Below are positions 52,232 to 61,005 of a DNA stretch of 64,000 nucleotides, in pieces. Both the position numbers and the translations under genes were made by a program. Location: assembly GCA_044222245.1 (NCBI GenBank), contig JBGANQ010000015.1, positions 71,448 to 135,447 on the forward strand, written 5' to 3'. Within the stretch, counting starts at the first letter, position 1, and each line of letters starts with the position of its first letter. The notes below the pieces were generated by a model. That model ran no database searches. It was not told the DNA's origin and worked only from the letters and a program-made list of their open reading frames with translations. Source of the DNA: CALFML01 sp044222245. Its GTDB lineage: Bacteria > Myxococcota_A > Polyangia > Palsa-1104 > JAEUJZ01.

Positions 52232-52759
52232 ATGGGCTTTTTCACCGACTGGGGCTCGACCGCAGAGGAGCGCGCCCGCACCTATCCCTGCGACCATCAA
52301 GTGCCCGGCGCCAGCTCAGCCCTGTACCGCGCTGTCGACATCGCTGCGCCGCCCTCGCTGGTGTTCTGCTGGCTATGTCAGCTGCGCGTGGCGCCCTACA
52401 GCTACGACTGGCTCGACAACGGTGGCCGCCAAAGCCCACGCGCTCGCGACCCCGCCAATGAGCAGCTGGCCATCGGCGACTCGGTCATGAAGATCTTCCG
52501 CCTGGTCGAGCTTGAACGCGATCACCACCTGACGCTGGTCCTGGCCCCACCCAGCCGCTACGGCGAGGTTGCCGTCACTTATCAAGTGACCCCCGCCCCC
52601 AGCGGCAGCCGCCTGGTCGTTAAGGTCGCCTCGCGGCTCTGCCTCCGGCTCCTCCATCCGCTCCTGGCCGTCGGCGATCTTGTCATGATGCGCAAGCAGC
52701 TCCTGACCCTCAAAGAGCTCGCCGAGCACGAGGTCGAGACCTCCTCGCGGTTGGGGTAA
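52232..52759 (+). CDS. SRPBCC family protein
   Basis: 175 aa from ATG 52232. Ligand-binding pattern: ALYRAVDIAAPPSLVFCWLC, WLDNGGRQSPRARDP, then YQVTPAPSGSRLVVKVASRL and a long C-terminal helix with MMRKQLLTLKELAEHE. It resembles SRPBCC proteins with the WLDN/GR signature found in actinobacteria and myxobacteria. Cytoplasmic, ligand unknown. Confidence 0.8.
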   Translation: MGFFTDWGSTAEERARTYPCDHQVPGASSALYRAVDIAAPPSLVFCWLCQLRVAPYSYDWLDNGGRQSPRARDPANEQLAIGDSVMKIFRLVELERDHHLTLVLAPPSRYGEVAVTYQVTPAPSGSRLVVKVASRLCLRLLHPLLAVGDLVMMRKQLLTLKELAEHEVETSSRLG

Positions 52760-53263
52760 CAGGTCCGCCGCTCCACGCCCTCTTTGTACGCTCCGCATGT
52801 ACGAGCAGGTCGGCATGCCGATCATGCCGGGCCGCGAATGTGTGGATGAGGCTGATGCGGCAGGGGCCCAAGCAATCAGGTGCAGAGGATCACCGAGCAC
52901 CCCCGAGTATTGGACGATCCGAGACCCCCTGGTCGTACAGAATGGGGTGCGTATGGTGGGAGCTTCAAGCGACGTGGCGACGGCCCGCCGCCGCTCGCCG
53001 ACGGGCGTGAACCCTGATCGGGGTCGTGAATGGCCGGCGGAGGGCGCAAAGCTGCGTTTCGTTCCGCGGCAGGTGCTTGGGGCCGCAAGGTTGGGGGGTC
53101 AATGACTTGAGGGACTGCAGGTCCTGCGCGAGCAGTGGTGTCCCGGCCTGCTCCCCGACAAGGGAATCCTGCGGTCGTAAGAGTGCTCGGCGCTGAGTAG
53201 CGATCGGTTGGAGCTGGTGGGCGCCTGACTCATCGCCGGGGCCTTGGGCAGCCGCTTCTTGGC
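52760..53263. other. Gene-free stretch
   Basis: About 500 bases. An open frame at 52797-53105 exists but its composition and lack of motifs or ribosome site make it unconvincing. Nothing else is seen on either strand. Confidence 0.4.
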
Positions 53264-53521
53264 TCAGGACTCGCCGCGTGCCGCGGTCTGACTCAGCAGG
53301 GTCGCCAGGTCCAGTCCCGCGCTCTGCGGATCTCTGGCCCGCAGTTCGAGCGCGCACTGCGCCTCCAGCAGGGTCTCCAGCAGCGACTGGAACTGCGCGT
53401 GGGTCAGCCGCAGCGAGAGCGGGCCCAGGACCAGGTGCAGCGTGCCGCAGGTGCAGCGCTCGATCTGGACGACGCAGCCGCGGGCGATGACGTGGCGCAA
53501 GCAGGCATGCTCCGGGCTCAC
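53264..53521 (-). CDS. Small conserved-looking protein coupled to the haem operon
   Basis: 85 aa from GTG 53521, overlapping the hmuS stop by 4 bp (GTGA). It contains RGCVVQIERCTCGTLHLVLG, then PLSLRLTHAQFQSLLETLLE. The CxC pair and nearby Cys/His could bind a metal or haem. Being last in a translationally coupled haem-uptake operon it probably acts in haem or iron handling. Family not recognised. Confidence 0.6.
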   Translation of the reverse strand: MSPEHACLRHVIARGCVVQIERCTCGTLHLVLGPLSLRLTHAQFQSLLETLLEAQCALELRARDPQSAGLDLATLLSQTAARGES

Positions 53522-54570
53522 GCGGCACCGCCCGCGGTCACAAGCTCCGCCAGCAGCGTGCGCCACTGCGTCGACTCCTCTTGGCCCGGCCTGCGCTTGC
53601 TGAACGCCAACAGCAGCGGCTGCTCGTGTTCGCCGTACAGTTCCAGCGATGACACGAGGCCATCCGCTGTCGGCTTGTGGACGATCCACGCGCTGCGGAT
53701 TCCGGGCTCGAACAGGTGCAGATTGAAGCCGGGGTCCATGACGTTGAACCAGTCCCCGTACTGCTTGAGCGTGCGTACCGGTCCACTGTAGATCTGGATA
53801 ACCGCCTGGTTGCCGACAAAGAGCATGATTGGCAGCGCCTCCCCAGCCGCCACGCGGAGAAGCGCGCGAAGCGCCAGCCGCTCGACCGGCCGCGCAAACT
53901 CCGGCCCAAGCAAGCGCAGCGCCTGCAGCCTCCCAATTCCGAAGCTGCGCAGGATTCCGAAGAGCTCATGGGTGTCGCGCATCTGCCGGTACGCGGCGCG
54001 GAACCCATCGCCGTCGACCTCGTGGTCAGGGCGGGGCGGCGTGGGCGCGGCGGACAGCGCGAACTGCTGGCCCGGAGTCTGATCGGCGGCGCAGAAGCGG
54101 GCAAGGAAGGCGGCCCAGCCGGCGGCGTCGCTCTCCGGGCGGAGGTGGATCTTGTGGACGGCTCCGCCGGAGGCATCGAAGTACTGGAGGCTGCGGTGTT
54201 CGCCGCGCGGCCCGGACTCGACCACCGCGAAGCCGGTGTGGAAACGGCCCAGGAACAGCCGCAGATCGATCTCTTCGCCGAGCACCTGGCTGGCGTGGCT
54301 GAAGTCCGCGAAGTTGCGGTAGGTGCCGACCCGCTCAATCACGGCGTGTGGGTTGCGGGTGAGTGCCATGACCGGACCCAGCGTCTGGAGCGCGGCGAGC
54401 TGCGCGGCGAAGTCGCTCTGTAGGCGCATCGCTCCTTCGCCGCAGTCGGCGGCGACCAGGGCACCCTCGGGAACGCATAGCAGCTGCGCCAGCTCACGCG
54501 CCCGCAAGCTGGGGTTGCGCAGTCTGAGCGTGCCGGCTTGATTACGGATTTCTTGTGTCGACAGGTGCAT
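53518..54570 (-). CDS. hmuS: Haem-degrading/haem-trafficking protein HmuS
   Basis: 350 aa from ATG 54570. HemS/HmuS double-repeat protein: LRARELAQLLCVPEGALVAA, VMALTRNPHAVIERVGTY, FHTGFAV, then the second half with LPIMLFVGNQAVIQIYSGPV, WFNVMDPGFNLHLFEPGIRS and WIVHKPTADGLVSSLELYG. It receives haem from the ABC importer and releases iron or hands haem on. Fourth gene of the hmuT-U-V-S operon. Confidence 0.92.
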   Translation of the reverse strand: MHLSTQEIRNQAGTLRLRNPSLRARELAQLLCVPEGALVAADCGEGAMRLQSDFAAQLAALQTLGPVMALTRNPHAVIERVGTYRNFADFSHASQVLGEEIDLRLFLGRFHTGFAVVESGPRGEHRSLQYFDASGGAVHKIHLRPESDAAGWAAFLARFCAADQTPGQQFALSAAPTPPRPDHEVDGDGFRAAYRQMRDTHELFGILRSFGIGRLQALRLLGPEFARPVERLALRALLRVAAGEALPIMLFVGNQAVIQIYSGPVRTLKQYGDWFNVMDPGFNLHLFEPGIRSAWIVHKPTADGLVSSLELYGEHEQPLLLAFSKRRPGQEESTQWRTLLAELVTAGGAA

Positions 54571-54596
54571 CGAATACCTCACTTCCAGGTCGTGCT

Positions 54597-55406
54597 TCAG
54601 AGCTCGGGAAGAGCGGCCGCCGGGTGCGGGACGACCACCGGACGCTCGGCAGAACCAACGAGAGACACGGGAACACCAAATAGCGACGACAGCAGCGCTG
54701 GCCGCAGCACCTGGCCCGGGGGGCCGTGCGCCACCGCCGCTCCCGCCTGCAGGATGAGCAGCTCATCGGCGTACTGCGCCGCCAGGTTCACATCGTGCAG
54801 CACCGCCAGAACGGCGGCTCCCTCCCGGGCCAGGCGCCGCGCCAGGGAGAGCACCAGGTGCTGGTAGCGCAGATCCAGGCTGGCGGTCGGCTCGTCAAGG
54901 AGCAGGCAGCGCATGCCGTCCGGGGGCGGTTCCCAGATCTGCGAAAGGACTCGCGCCAGGTGAACCAGCTGCTGCTGCCCGCCGGACAAGGTCGCATAGG
55001 AGTCATGCAGGCGCCCGCCCAGGCCGACCAGCTCCAGCGCAGCGCCGGCGATGATGCGATCGGAGAGTCGGCTGAGCGCGGCTGGCTCCCCGTCATGATG
55101 CGGAGTGCGGCCGAGCAGGACGACTTCCAGCGCGGAGAGCGGAAATGCCAGCGTGCACTGCTGCGCGAGGACGGCGCGGCGCCGCGCCAGCTGCGGTCCG
55201 GTCCACTGTGACAGTGGCCGGCCAGCGAGCCGCACCTGACCGGACTGCGGCTGCAGCTCCCCGCTGAGCGTGCGCAGGAGCGTCGATTTGCCCCCTCCGT
55301 TGGGACCGATGACGGCGAGCAGCGAGCCGCCGCGAACCTCGACCGAGACCTCGCGCAGGATGCGCCGGCCGCGCCGGGTTACGTCGAGCTTTTCGGCTTT
55401 CAACAT
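54597..55406 (-). CDS. hmuV: Haem ABC transporter ATP-binding protein
   Basis: 269 aa from ATG 55406. Walker A IGPNGGGKSTLLRTL, Q-loop QCTLAFPLSALEVVLLG, signature YATLSGGQQQLVHLARVLSQ, Walker B MRCLLLDEPTASLDL, H-loop LHDVNLAAQYAD. All intact. Overlaps the permease gene by 7 bp. Confidence 0.93.
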   Translation of the reverse strand: MLKAEKLDVTRRGRRILREVSVEVRGGSLLAVIGPNGGGKSTLLRTLSGELQPQSGQVRLAGRPLSQWTGPQLARRRAVLAQQCTLAFPLSALEVVLLGRTPHHDGEPAALSRLSDRIIAGAALELVGLGGRLHDSYATLSGGQQQLVHLARVLSQIWEPPPDGMRCLLLDEPTASLDLRYQHLVLSLARRLAREGAAVLAVLHDVNLAAQYADELLILQAGAAVAHGPPGQVLRPALLSSLFGVPVSLVGSAERPVVVPHPAAALPEL

Positions 55407-56431
55407 TCGCCGCTCCATTTCCGCCGCTCCCGTAGGAGCAGCATGAGAAAGAACGGCCCGCCGATCGACGCGGTCACAATGCCAAGCGGCAGCTCGGCCG
55501 GGGCGACCACGGTGCGGCTGGCCAGATCCGCCCACAGCAACAGCATCGCTCCGAGCAGCGCCGAGCCGGGCAGCACCAGCCGGTGATCCGGGCCGACCAG
55601 CAGCCGGACTCCATGCGGCACCACGAGCCCAACGAATCCGATCACGCCGCACAGCGCGACCGAGCTCGCGACCAGGAGCACCGCGAGCAGCAGCGCGCGC
55701 CGCTTGACCGACTCCACCGCCACACCCAGGTTCTGCGCTTCAGACTCCCCGAGCAGAAGGACGTTGAGCGGGCGGGCGAGACGCAGCAGCGCGCCTACCG
55801 CGAGTGCGGCCACCGCGGCCATCCATAGCACTCGCTCCCAGGTCGCGCCGCCGAGGCTCCCCAGGCTCCAGAAAGTCAGGTTGCGCAGCTGCGCATCGGT
55901 CGCGATGTAGCTCAGGAGCCCGATGACCGCGCCCGCGGTCGCGTTGATCGCCACGCCCGCCAGAAGGAGCGAAAGAATTAGCGTCCGGCCGCCGACTCGC
56001 GCCAGCCGTTGCACGCTCCACGCCGCGACCAGGCCGCCGGCCAGTGCCGCCGCAGTGAGCACCGGTGGCAGGTTGCCGGCGCTGCCGCCCAGCACCATCA
56101 GCGCGGAGGCGGTGAGCGCGGCGCCGCTCGACACGCCGAGCAGTCCGGGATCGACCAGCGGGTTTCTGAATAAGCCCTGCAGAACCGCCCCCGCGATTCC
56201 CAGACCTGCCCCCACGCAGCCGCCGAGCAGGACGCGCGGCAAGCGCAGGCTCAGGACCCAAGCCGAAAGCTCCGCGTCCGGACACAGCGCGAGCGCGCGT
56301 TCGTAGCAATGAAACGGAGCACCCACGACGCAGCGCAGCGGGATGGTCAAGGCGCCCAAGCACACGCAGCACACCGCGGTGAACAGCAGCGCGAGCAGCA
56401 GCCCGCACAGGAGCGCGCGCCGCCCGCTCAC
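55400..56431 (-). CDS. hmuU: Haem ABC transporter permease
   Basis: 343 aa from GTG 56431, overlapping the hmuT stop (GTGA). FecCD/BtuC-type permease with about ten membrane segments. Signatures: LRLPRVLLGGCVGAGLGIAG, AVLQGLFRNPLVDPGLLGVS, SGAALTASALMVL and GVIGFVGLVVPHGVRLLVGP (contact with the ATPase). Forms the inner-membrane channel with HmuV. Confidence 0.92.
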   Translation of the reverse strand: MSGRRALLCGLLLALLFTAVCCVCLGALTIPLRCVVGAPFHCYERALALCPDAELSAWVLSLRLPRVLLGGCVGAGLGIAGAVLQGLFRNPLVDPGLLGVSSGAALTASALMVLGGSAGNLPPVLTAAALAGGLVAAWSVQRLARVGGRTLILSLLLAGVAINATAGAVIGLLSYIATDAQLRNLTFWSLGSLGGATWERVLWMAAVAALAVGALLRLARPLNVLLLGESEAQNLGVAVESVKRRALLLAVLLVASSVALCGVIGFVGLVVPHGVRLLVGPDHRLVLPGSALLGAMLLLWADLASRTVVAPAELPLGIVTASIGGPFFLMLLLRERRKWSGEC

Positions 56432-57372
56432 TGCCGCACCGGATCCGCCGCAGCGGTGGCAGTCGGGCCGGTGGCGACGGCGGCCAGCCTGGCGCGCAGC
56501 TCTCCGATGGCCTGGCCGGTCCGCGGGCCGAATCCCAGCAGCAGCAGATCGTCCTGCATGAGGAGATGCGGACGCCGCTCGGCCGGAAGCGCGGATAAGC
56601 CCGGGAGCTGCAGGGCCGCTTGCGCGCCGCCCAGGCTCTGCATGCCGCGGCTGGTCAGCAGGATCACGTCCGGTCGCGCCGCGAGCAAGAACTCCGCAGA
56701 CAGCGGCTTGTAACCGGCCAGCATACGCGCGGCGTTTTCGGCGCCGGAAAGACGAATCATCGCGTCCGCGTTGGTTCCCGAGCCAGCGACCTGCATCGTG
56801 CCGGTTCCACGCGCGTACATGAACAAGACGCGCAGCGGGATGGCGGCCGCAGGGGCTGTGGCGGCCGCGGCTTCGGCGTCGAGGCGCGCGATGAGCTGGG
56901 TACCGCGCTCCGGCACCGCGAGCAGTCGGGAGATGAATGCGATCTTGTTGCGGGCGCCGGCGAGTGAAGGCTCGCTGGGAATGAGCTCGACCACGATGCC
57001 AGCCCGGCGCAGCTGCACGAGGGCGGCCGGCGGCCCGGCCTCTTCCGTGGCGATGATCCGGGTCGGGCGCAGCGCTAACACGCCCTCGGCGGCGAGGGTC
57101 CGCTGGTAGCCGACTTTGGGCAGCTGCGCCACTTCGGCGGGAAAGACGCTGGAAGTATCCACCGCGACCACCGCGTCCCCGCGGCCGAGCGCGAATACCG
57201 TCTCCGTGATCGGTCCGCCGATGGTAATCAGACGCTCGGCGGCGGGGGCGGAGGCGGCGCCGGGGGCGGGCCCTGCGGCGCGCGACCGCTGGCAGGCCGA
57301 TCCAAACGCCGTGCACAGCAGGGCCAGCGTGCAGATCCATATGCGGCGCGACTCAAAGGGGTCGGTTCTCAT
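56428..57372 (-). CDS. hmuT: Haem-binding periplasmic lipoprotein
   Basis: 314 aa. Lipobox GSAC, then a low-complexity linker and a TroA/BtuF-type fold: ERLITIGGPITETVFALGRG, VGYQRTLAAEGVLALRPTRI, NKIAFISRLLAVPERGTQLI and DVILLTSRGMQSLGGAQAAL. Presents haem to HmuUV. First gene of the minus-strand operon, directly behind the Fur box. Confidence 0.92.
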   Translation of the reverse strand: MRTDPFESRRIWICTLALLCTAFGSACQRSRAAGPAPGAASAPAAERLITIGGPITETVFALGRGDAVVAVDTSSVFPAEVAQLPKVGYQRTLAAEGVLALRPTRIIATEEAGPPAALVQLRRAGIVVELIPSEPSLAGARNKIAFISRLLAVPERGTQLIARLDAEAAAATAPAAAIPLRVLFMYARGTGTMQVAGSGTNADAMIRLSGAENAARMLAGYKPLSAEFLLAARPDVILLTSRGMQSLGGAQAALQLPGLSALPAERRPHLLMQDDLLLLGFGPRTGQAIGELRARLAAVATGPTATAAADPVRQ

Positions 57373-57395
57373 TGTTGGGCTTCCAAATTGAATGT

Positions 57396-57414
57396 GATTA
57401 TGATATTCATTATC
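57396..57414. promoter_or_regulatory. Fur box
   Basis: GATTATGATATTCATTATC matches the 19-bp Fur consensus at 17 of 19 positions. It lies between hmuT (start 57372) and the TonB-receptor remnant (start 57418) and would repress both when iron is replete. Confidence 0.85.
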
Positions 57415-57417
57415 AAT

Positions 57418-58012
57418 ATGACCATTTCTAAGTCAACAAAGAATACTCCCCCGTCGGAGATCGCCTCTGCCCAGCGGTTCAGGGGCGGGCTCAGTCTGCT
57501 TTCCACTTCGCTCTATTGCGGGGGGCTGGCCGCGCTTCCCTTCCTCTCGGCGCGGGCCGATGAGCCGGCGGCGCGTTTCTCCACGGTCGTAACCGCCTCG
57601 CGCACCGCCCAGCAGCTGGCCGCGGCGGCGGTCCCGATCGAGGTCGTCACCCGCGCCGAGATCGAGCGAACAGCTCGCCGGGGCCAAGGAGGTCACACCC
57701 GGGGATCCGCTCGACTCCACCGAGTGGGACCTGGCAGTGCAGCGCTTTCAGATCAAGGTGAACGGCGGCGGGACGTATTACAAGCTGCAGCTTGCGGGCT
57801 ACTACGAAGATGATAGCTCGGGCTGGTACGAACTATCCGCTCGCCCTCGGCAAGTCAGAAGTTTTCTGGGCGTGCGCTCGCTCGACGGTCAAAGCAATGC
57901 ACTCGGATCAGCCATAGCAGTCGGCGGTTCTTTTCAGCCGTCGTGGGTGTTTATCCAAACCGCCTACGGTGGCATCGACTTCCACGCGCGGTTGCCCGCG
58001 GGCGAATCCTGA
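57418..58012 (+). pseudogene. TonB-dependent receptor start fused by deletion to an HmuY-like end
   Basis: ATG 57418: signal peptide, then FSTVVTASRTAQQLAAAAVP and IEVVTRAEIERT, the start of a TonB-receptor plug. At about 57668 the plug stops. In another frame AKEVTPGDPLDSTEWDLAVQ, RFQIKVNGGG and YYKLQLAGYYEDDSSGWYEL follow, which resemble HmuY-type haem-binding lipoproteins, and the frame ends at 58012. A deletion removed the receptor barrel and the HmuY N-terminus, so outer-membrane haem entry by this locus is lost. Confidence 0.65.
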
Positions 58013-58014
58013 GC

Positions 58015-60300
58015 TCAATGGAGGTCGCGGAGCCAAGGTACCTCGGCCGGGGGCTTCTCCGATAGGAGCTCAGCCCAGGCCATGTCGTTTAGGCGTTGGA
58101 AGTTGCTGGTGCTCACCTCATAATAGGCAGAAGCTAGCCCGAAGTAAGCCCGCACGCCCTTGCAGGTCTCAGCTGTCACCACCGTGAACCTGGGCATCCC
58201 GGTTCCAACATGCAGGACGGTGCCGGTGTTCGGATCCGTGGCGACATCGGCGATGGGGTAAGGATCGCGATCGGCTTCCTTGGGATCCCAGAAAAGTTTC
58301 AGGTACCAGCCCGCCGTCCGGAAGCCGGTGCACCCCTTTTGGACCTGCACCAGCTCGTTGATGAAGGCCATATGGGCAGCGGTGAAAGGCCGCCGGGCGC
58401 GCTGGAACTCGGCCATCTCCTCCAGCATGCCGGCTACCTGGCGCAGTCCGTCGAAGTACTCGGCCGCTTGACTAATCACGGGGGCAGCCGCCGGCAACGC
58501 CCGCAGGCCAGCGGCACCGCGATCGGCCAGCGCCGCAACCGCGGCGTAAAAGCGCGGATAAGGATCGACGTAGGCATCGGGGAACTCACAGGTAGCCGAG
58601 GAATAGGAAGGCTTGGCGTACAAGACGGTGTCGTGCCGCAGCTCGGCCCAGGAAGCGAGCTGGGTGTTGAGCAACCGCCGGCCCCACGCCTCGGTTCCGG
58701 CGACGGTCGGCAGGCCGTAGGCATCGGGCGACGAGTTGACCGCGCTGGGAGCGAGCTCGCGCAGTGCCCCTAGCCAGCCGGTGTACAGGTTGCTCTGCCA
58801 ATAGTCGGCGCCATAGCCATCCAGCAGCACGCGCTGGGCGGCAAGGTCGGGGGCATATGCATAGCGCGACAGCTCGGGCTGCAGCAGCTGCGCCGCCTGG
58901 TTATTGTGTAGCGCCGCGAAGGCGACATCCAGGGGGCTTGGCAAGAAACGGTTCACCTTACCGCTGCCGGCCCGATCATAGACAACATTACTCAGCACCT
59001 GGGTGTCCGGGACAAAGCGCTGTCCGAGAAGCCGAAATACCGGTGAGGGCGGGGCAGTCTTGCCAGTCCCGCCTTCCAGGAGCTGGCTTACGACGTGCTG
59101 GACGCCGAAACGGGTGCTCTGTAGTGAAGCCAGTATCGGGCCATCGGGAAGGGCGGCCAGATCTGCCGGGGTCGTGACCGCTAAGGATGCCATCAGCGAA
59201 GTGAGCTGGCCGGGCGTCATGCTATCAGGCTCACCAACAAACAAGCGCAGGACCGCATCGAGGCTCTGGTAGTGCTGCTGCGATCTCGCGTCCTGGAGGC
59301 GGGTCAGCAGGTACGCGACCTCGAGCGGACGGCGGCTTAGGAGGAGCACTTGATTATTATCGTACGCGGTAAGCGGCAGCGGAACTTGACCGAGCCACAT
59401 AAGACAGCGGAAGTAATGCATGAGCTGCAGGGTGTCGGTATAGTGACCGCGCGGGTTGAACTGCGAGAAGTCGATGGTGAGGGACTGCCCGAACAGCGAC
59501 ACGCTACTCGGGCCGCTGGCGGCTTGGGCGAGGTCGTAGAGCGTGGCCACCGCAGCCGCGGACCCGCCCGCAATCGGCGGCTGGAGCTGATCGGCGAGCA
59601 GGCTGAGCGCCGTGGTCAGGTAGACGTCAGCGTCTGCGATCGCCGCGGCGCTGAACCCGCTGGCGGCGCTGCCGGCGAGCTGGGCGCGAGCGGAGCTGAG
59701 CAGCGCCGTAAGCTCGCCTGAAAGATAGGACTCCTCAATGCTCTCCAAGATTGAGTCATACGAGCGATGCACCGCGTGCATGATTGAATCAGCGGACACG
59801 AACACCGGCAGGTCATGCAGGTAAAGGGTCTGGTAGCCATACACGAAGTTAGGAAACTTACCATGAGCAGAGATCAAAAATCCGTTCTTCTGGAGCGTGC
59901 CGGTCTCCTCCGCCGAGAGCGCCAGCTCGGTCTTGGCGATGAGGTCCAGGTTGGTGGCGGACAGCGGATCATAGCCGAGGGTGCTGAGGAACCGTACCGG
60001 GTAGCGTGACAGCAGCTCGTCGGCAGTCAGGTTGGTGGTGCCGGCGAGCGCGCTGGCGGCGGAGAGGCCGTCCAGGGCTGCGCAGTCTCCATCACAGCTC
60101 CGGGGGATGGGCGGCGGCGTTTGCTCGACCCCGCAGTCCAGGCTGCGCAGGGGCCCGGCTGGGCACGACACCGGAGCCTCCATGGAAGGGGCGACGCCAC
60201 AATCCAGCCATGGACATATGGCGGCCACGATCGCGTACCTACACAAATGCAAAAATCTCGACATGAGCAGCTGTCGCATGGGCAGACTCCACCACTTCAT
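58015..60300 (-). CDS. DUF3160-family lipoprotein
   Basis: 761 aa (starts possible at 60300, 60279 or 60264). Lipobox near CPWLDCG. DUF3160 signatures: LLSRYPVRFLSTLGYDPLSA, FVYGYQTLYLHDLPVFVSAD, SIMHAVHRSYDSILESIEES, then GRRLLNTQLASWAELRHDTV, YVDPYPRFYAAVAALA and a C-terminal DVATDPNTGTVLHVGTGMPR. These large secreted proteins are common in Myxococcota and some archaea; function is unknown. Convergent with the HmuY-like remnant, 2 bp apart. Confidence 0.88.
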   Translation of the reverse strand: MKWWSLPMRQLLMSRFLHLCRYAIVAAICPWLDCGVAPSMEAPVSCPAGPLRSLDCGVEQTPPPIPRSCDGDCAALDGLSAASALAGTTNLTADELLSRYPVRFLSTLGYDPLSATNLDLIAKTELALSAEETGTLQKNGFLISAHGKFPNFVYGYQTLYLHDLPVFVSADSIMHAVHRSYDSILESIEESYLSGELTALLSSARAQLAGSAASGFSAAAIADADVYLTTALSLLADQLQPPIAGGSAAAVATLYDLAQAASGPSSVSLFGQSLTIDFSQFNPRGHYTDTLQLMHYFRCLMWLGQVPLPLTAYDNNQVLLLSRRPLEVAYLLTRLQDARSQQHYQSLDAVLRLFVGEPDSMTPGQLTSLMASLAVTTPADLAALPDGPILASLQSTRFGVQHVVSQLLEGGTGKTAPPSPVFRLLGQRFVPDTQVLSNVVYDRAGSGKVNRFLPSPLDVAFAALHNNQAAQLLQPELSRYAYAPDLAAQRVLLDGYGADYWQSNLYTGWLGALRELAPSAVNSSPDAYGLPTVAGTEAWGRRLLNTQLASWAELRHDTVLYAKPSYSSATCEFPDAYVDPYPRFYAAVAALADRGAAGLRALPAAAPVISQAAEYFDGLRQVAGMLEEMAEFQRARRPFTAAHMAFINELVQVQKGCTGFRTAGWYLKLFWDPKEADRDPYPIADVATDPNTGTVLHVGTGMPRFTVVTAETCKGVRAYFGLASAYYEVSTSNFQRLNDMAWAELLSEKPPAEVPWLRDLH

Positions 60301-61005
60301 ATTGGGTGCGCTCTTCTGGGACTCCTCGGAGCAAAACCTTTCAGTGCCTGGACGTGATGCAGTCCATCCAAGTTGTTAAGCCAGGATAGACCCTGGCGAG
60401 GGCTTGCAGGATGGCCCCGCTGTGTACAGACAAGCAGCGGCAGGAGGTGCCGTCGAAGCCGTAGTCGGCGCCGATCATCTGCATGTTCGAAGGACAAGCG
60501 CAAGCTACCACCGACCTGCAGCGCCGATTCGACGAGCAGGCGCGCGAGCTGGCCGAGGCCTGAGCCCGGATCGCGGAGCTGGAACGACTTCTGGCCGAGG
60601 CGCGTAGCGAGCCTGTCGAGCAAGAGACAAACGGAGAGCCCCCCATAGCTCGCAGCCTGGAGGCGGTGGCGGAGGCGACGACCCATCGTCCCCCGATGGA
60701 CAGCCCGGTGGGCCGAGCGACGGGCCGTCTCCGCGGCCCCGGCCGGCAAGCCCCAGGCAACAGCATGAGCGGGCGCTACACCTCGCTGCCGCGCGTGAAC
60801 CACCGACTAGCGCCAGCCTTCGGCAGCAGACAATGCAGCGCGTGTGCAGGAGCGCGCGACGATCCTGCAGACCGAGCTAGAGCAGGTACGCCGCGAGCGC
60901 ACCGAGGTCGCAGAGCAGTTGGAGCGGCTCATGAAACGGCTGGCAAGTGTACTCCCGCGAGAGGTCGGCACCACCACGGGGCCATCTGCCGGCCGGCGGA
61001 GCGCA
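60301..61005 (+). pseudogene. Degenerate coiled-coil gene remnant
   Basis: About 700 bp without an intact gene. Plus-strand frames give heptad-rich pieces: QATTDLQRRFDEQARELAEA, a TGA, ARIAELERLLAEARSEPVEQ, and later ILQTELEQVRRERTEVAEQL and ERLMKRLASVL. These could be the coiled-coil end of a sensor or signalling protein. The minus strand shows a short frame (ADYGFDGTSCRCLSVHSGAI) I cannot place. Confidence 0.45.

Noticed and set aside
52797..53105. Open frame of 102 codons
   Set aside because: No ribosome site, no motif, skewed composition; the opposite strand is equally open.
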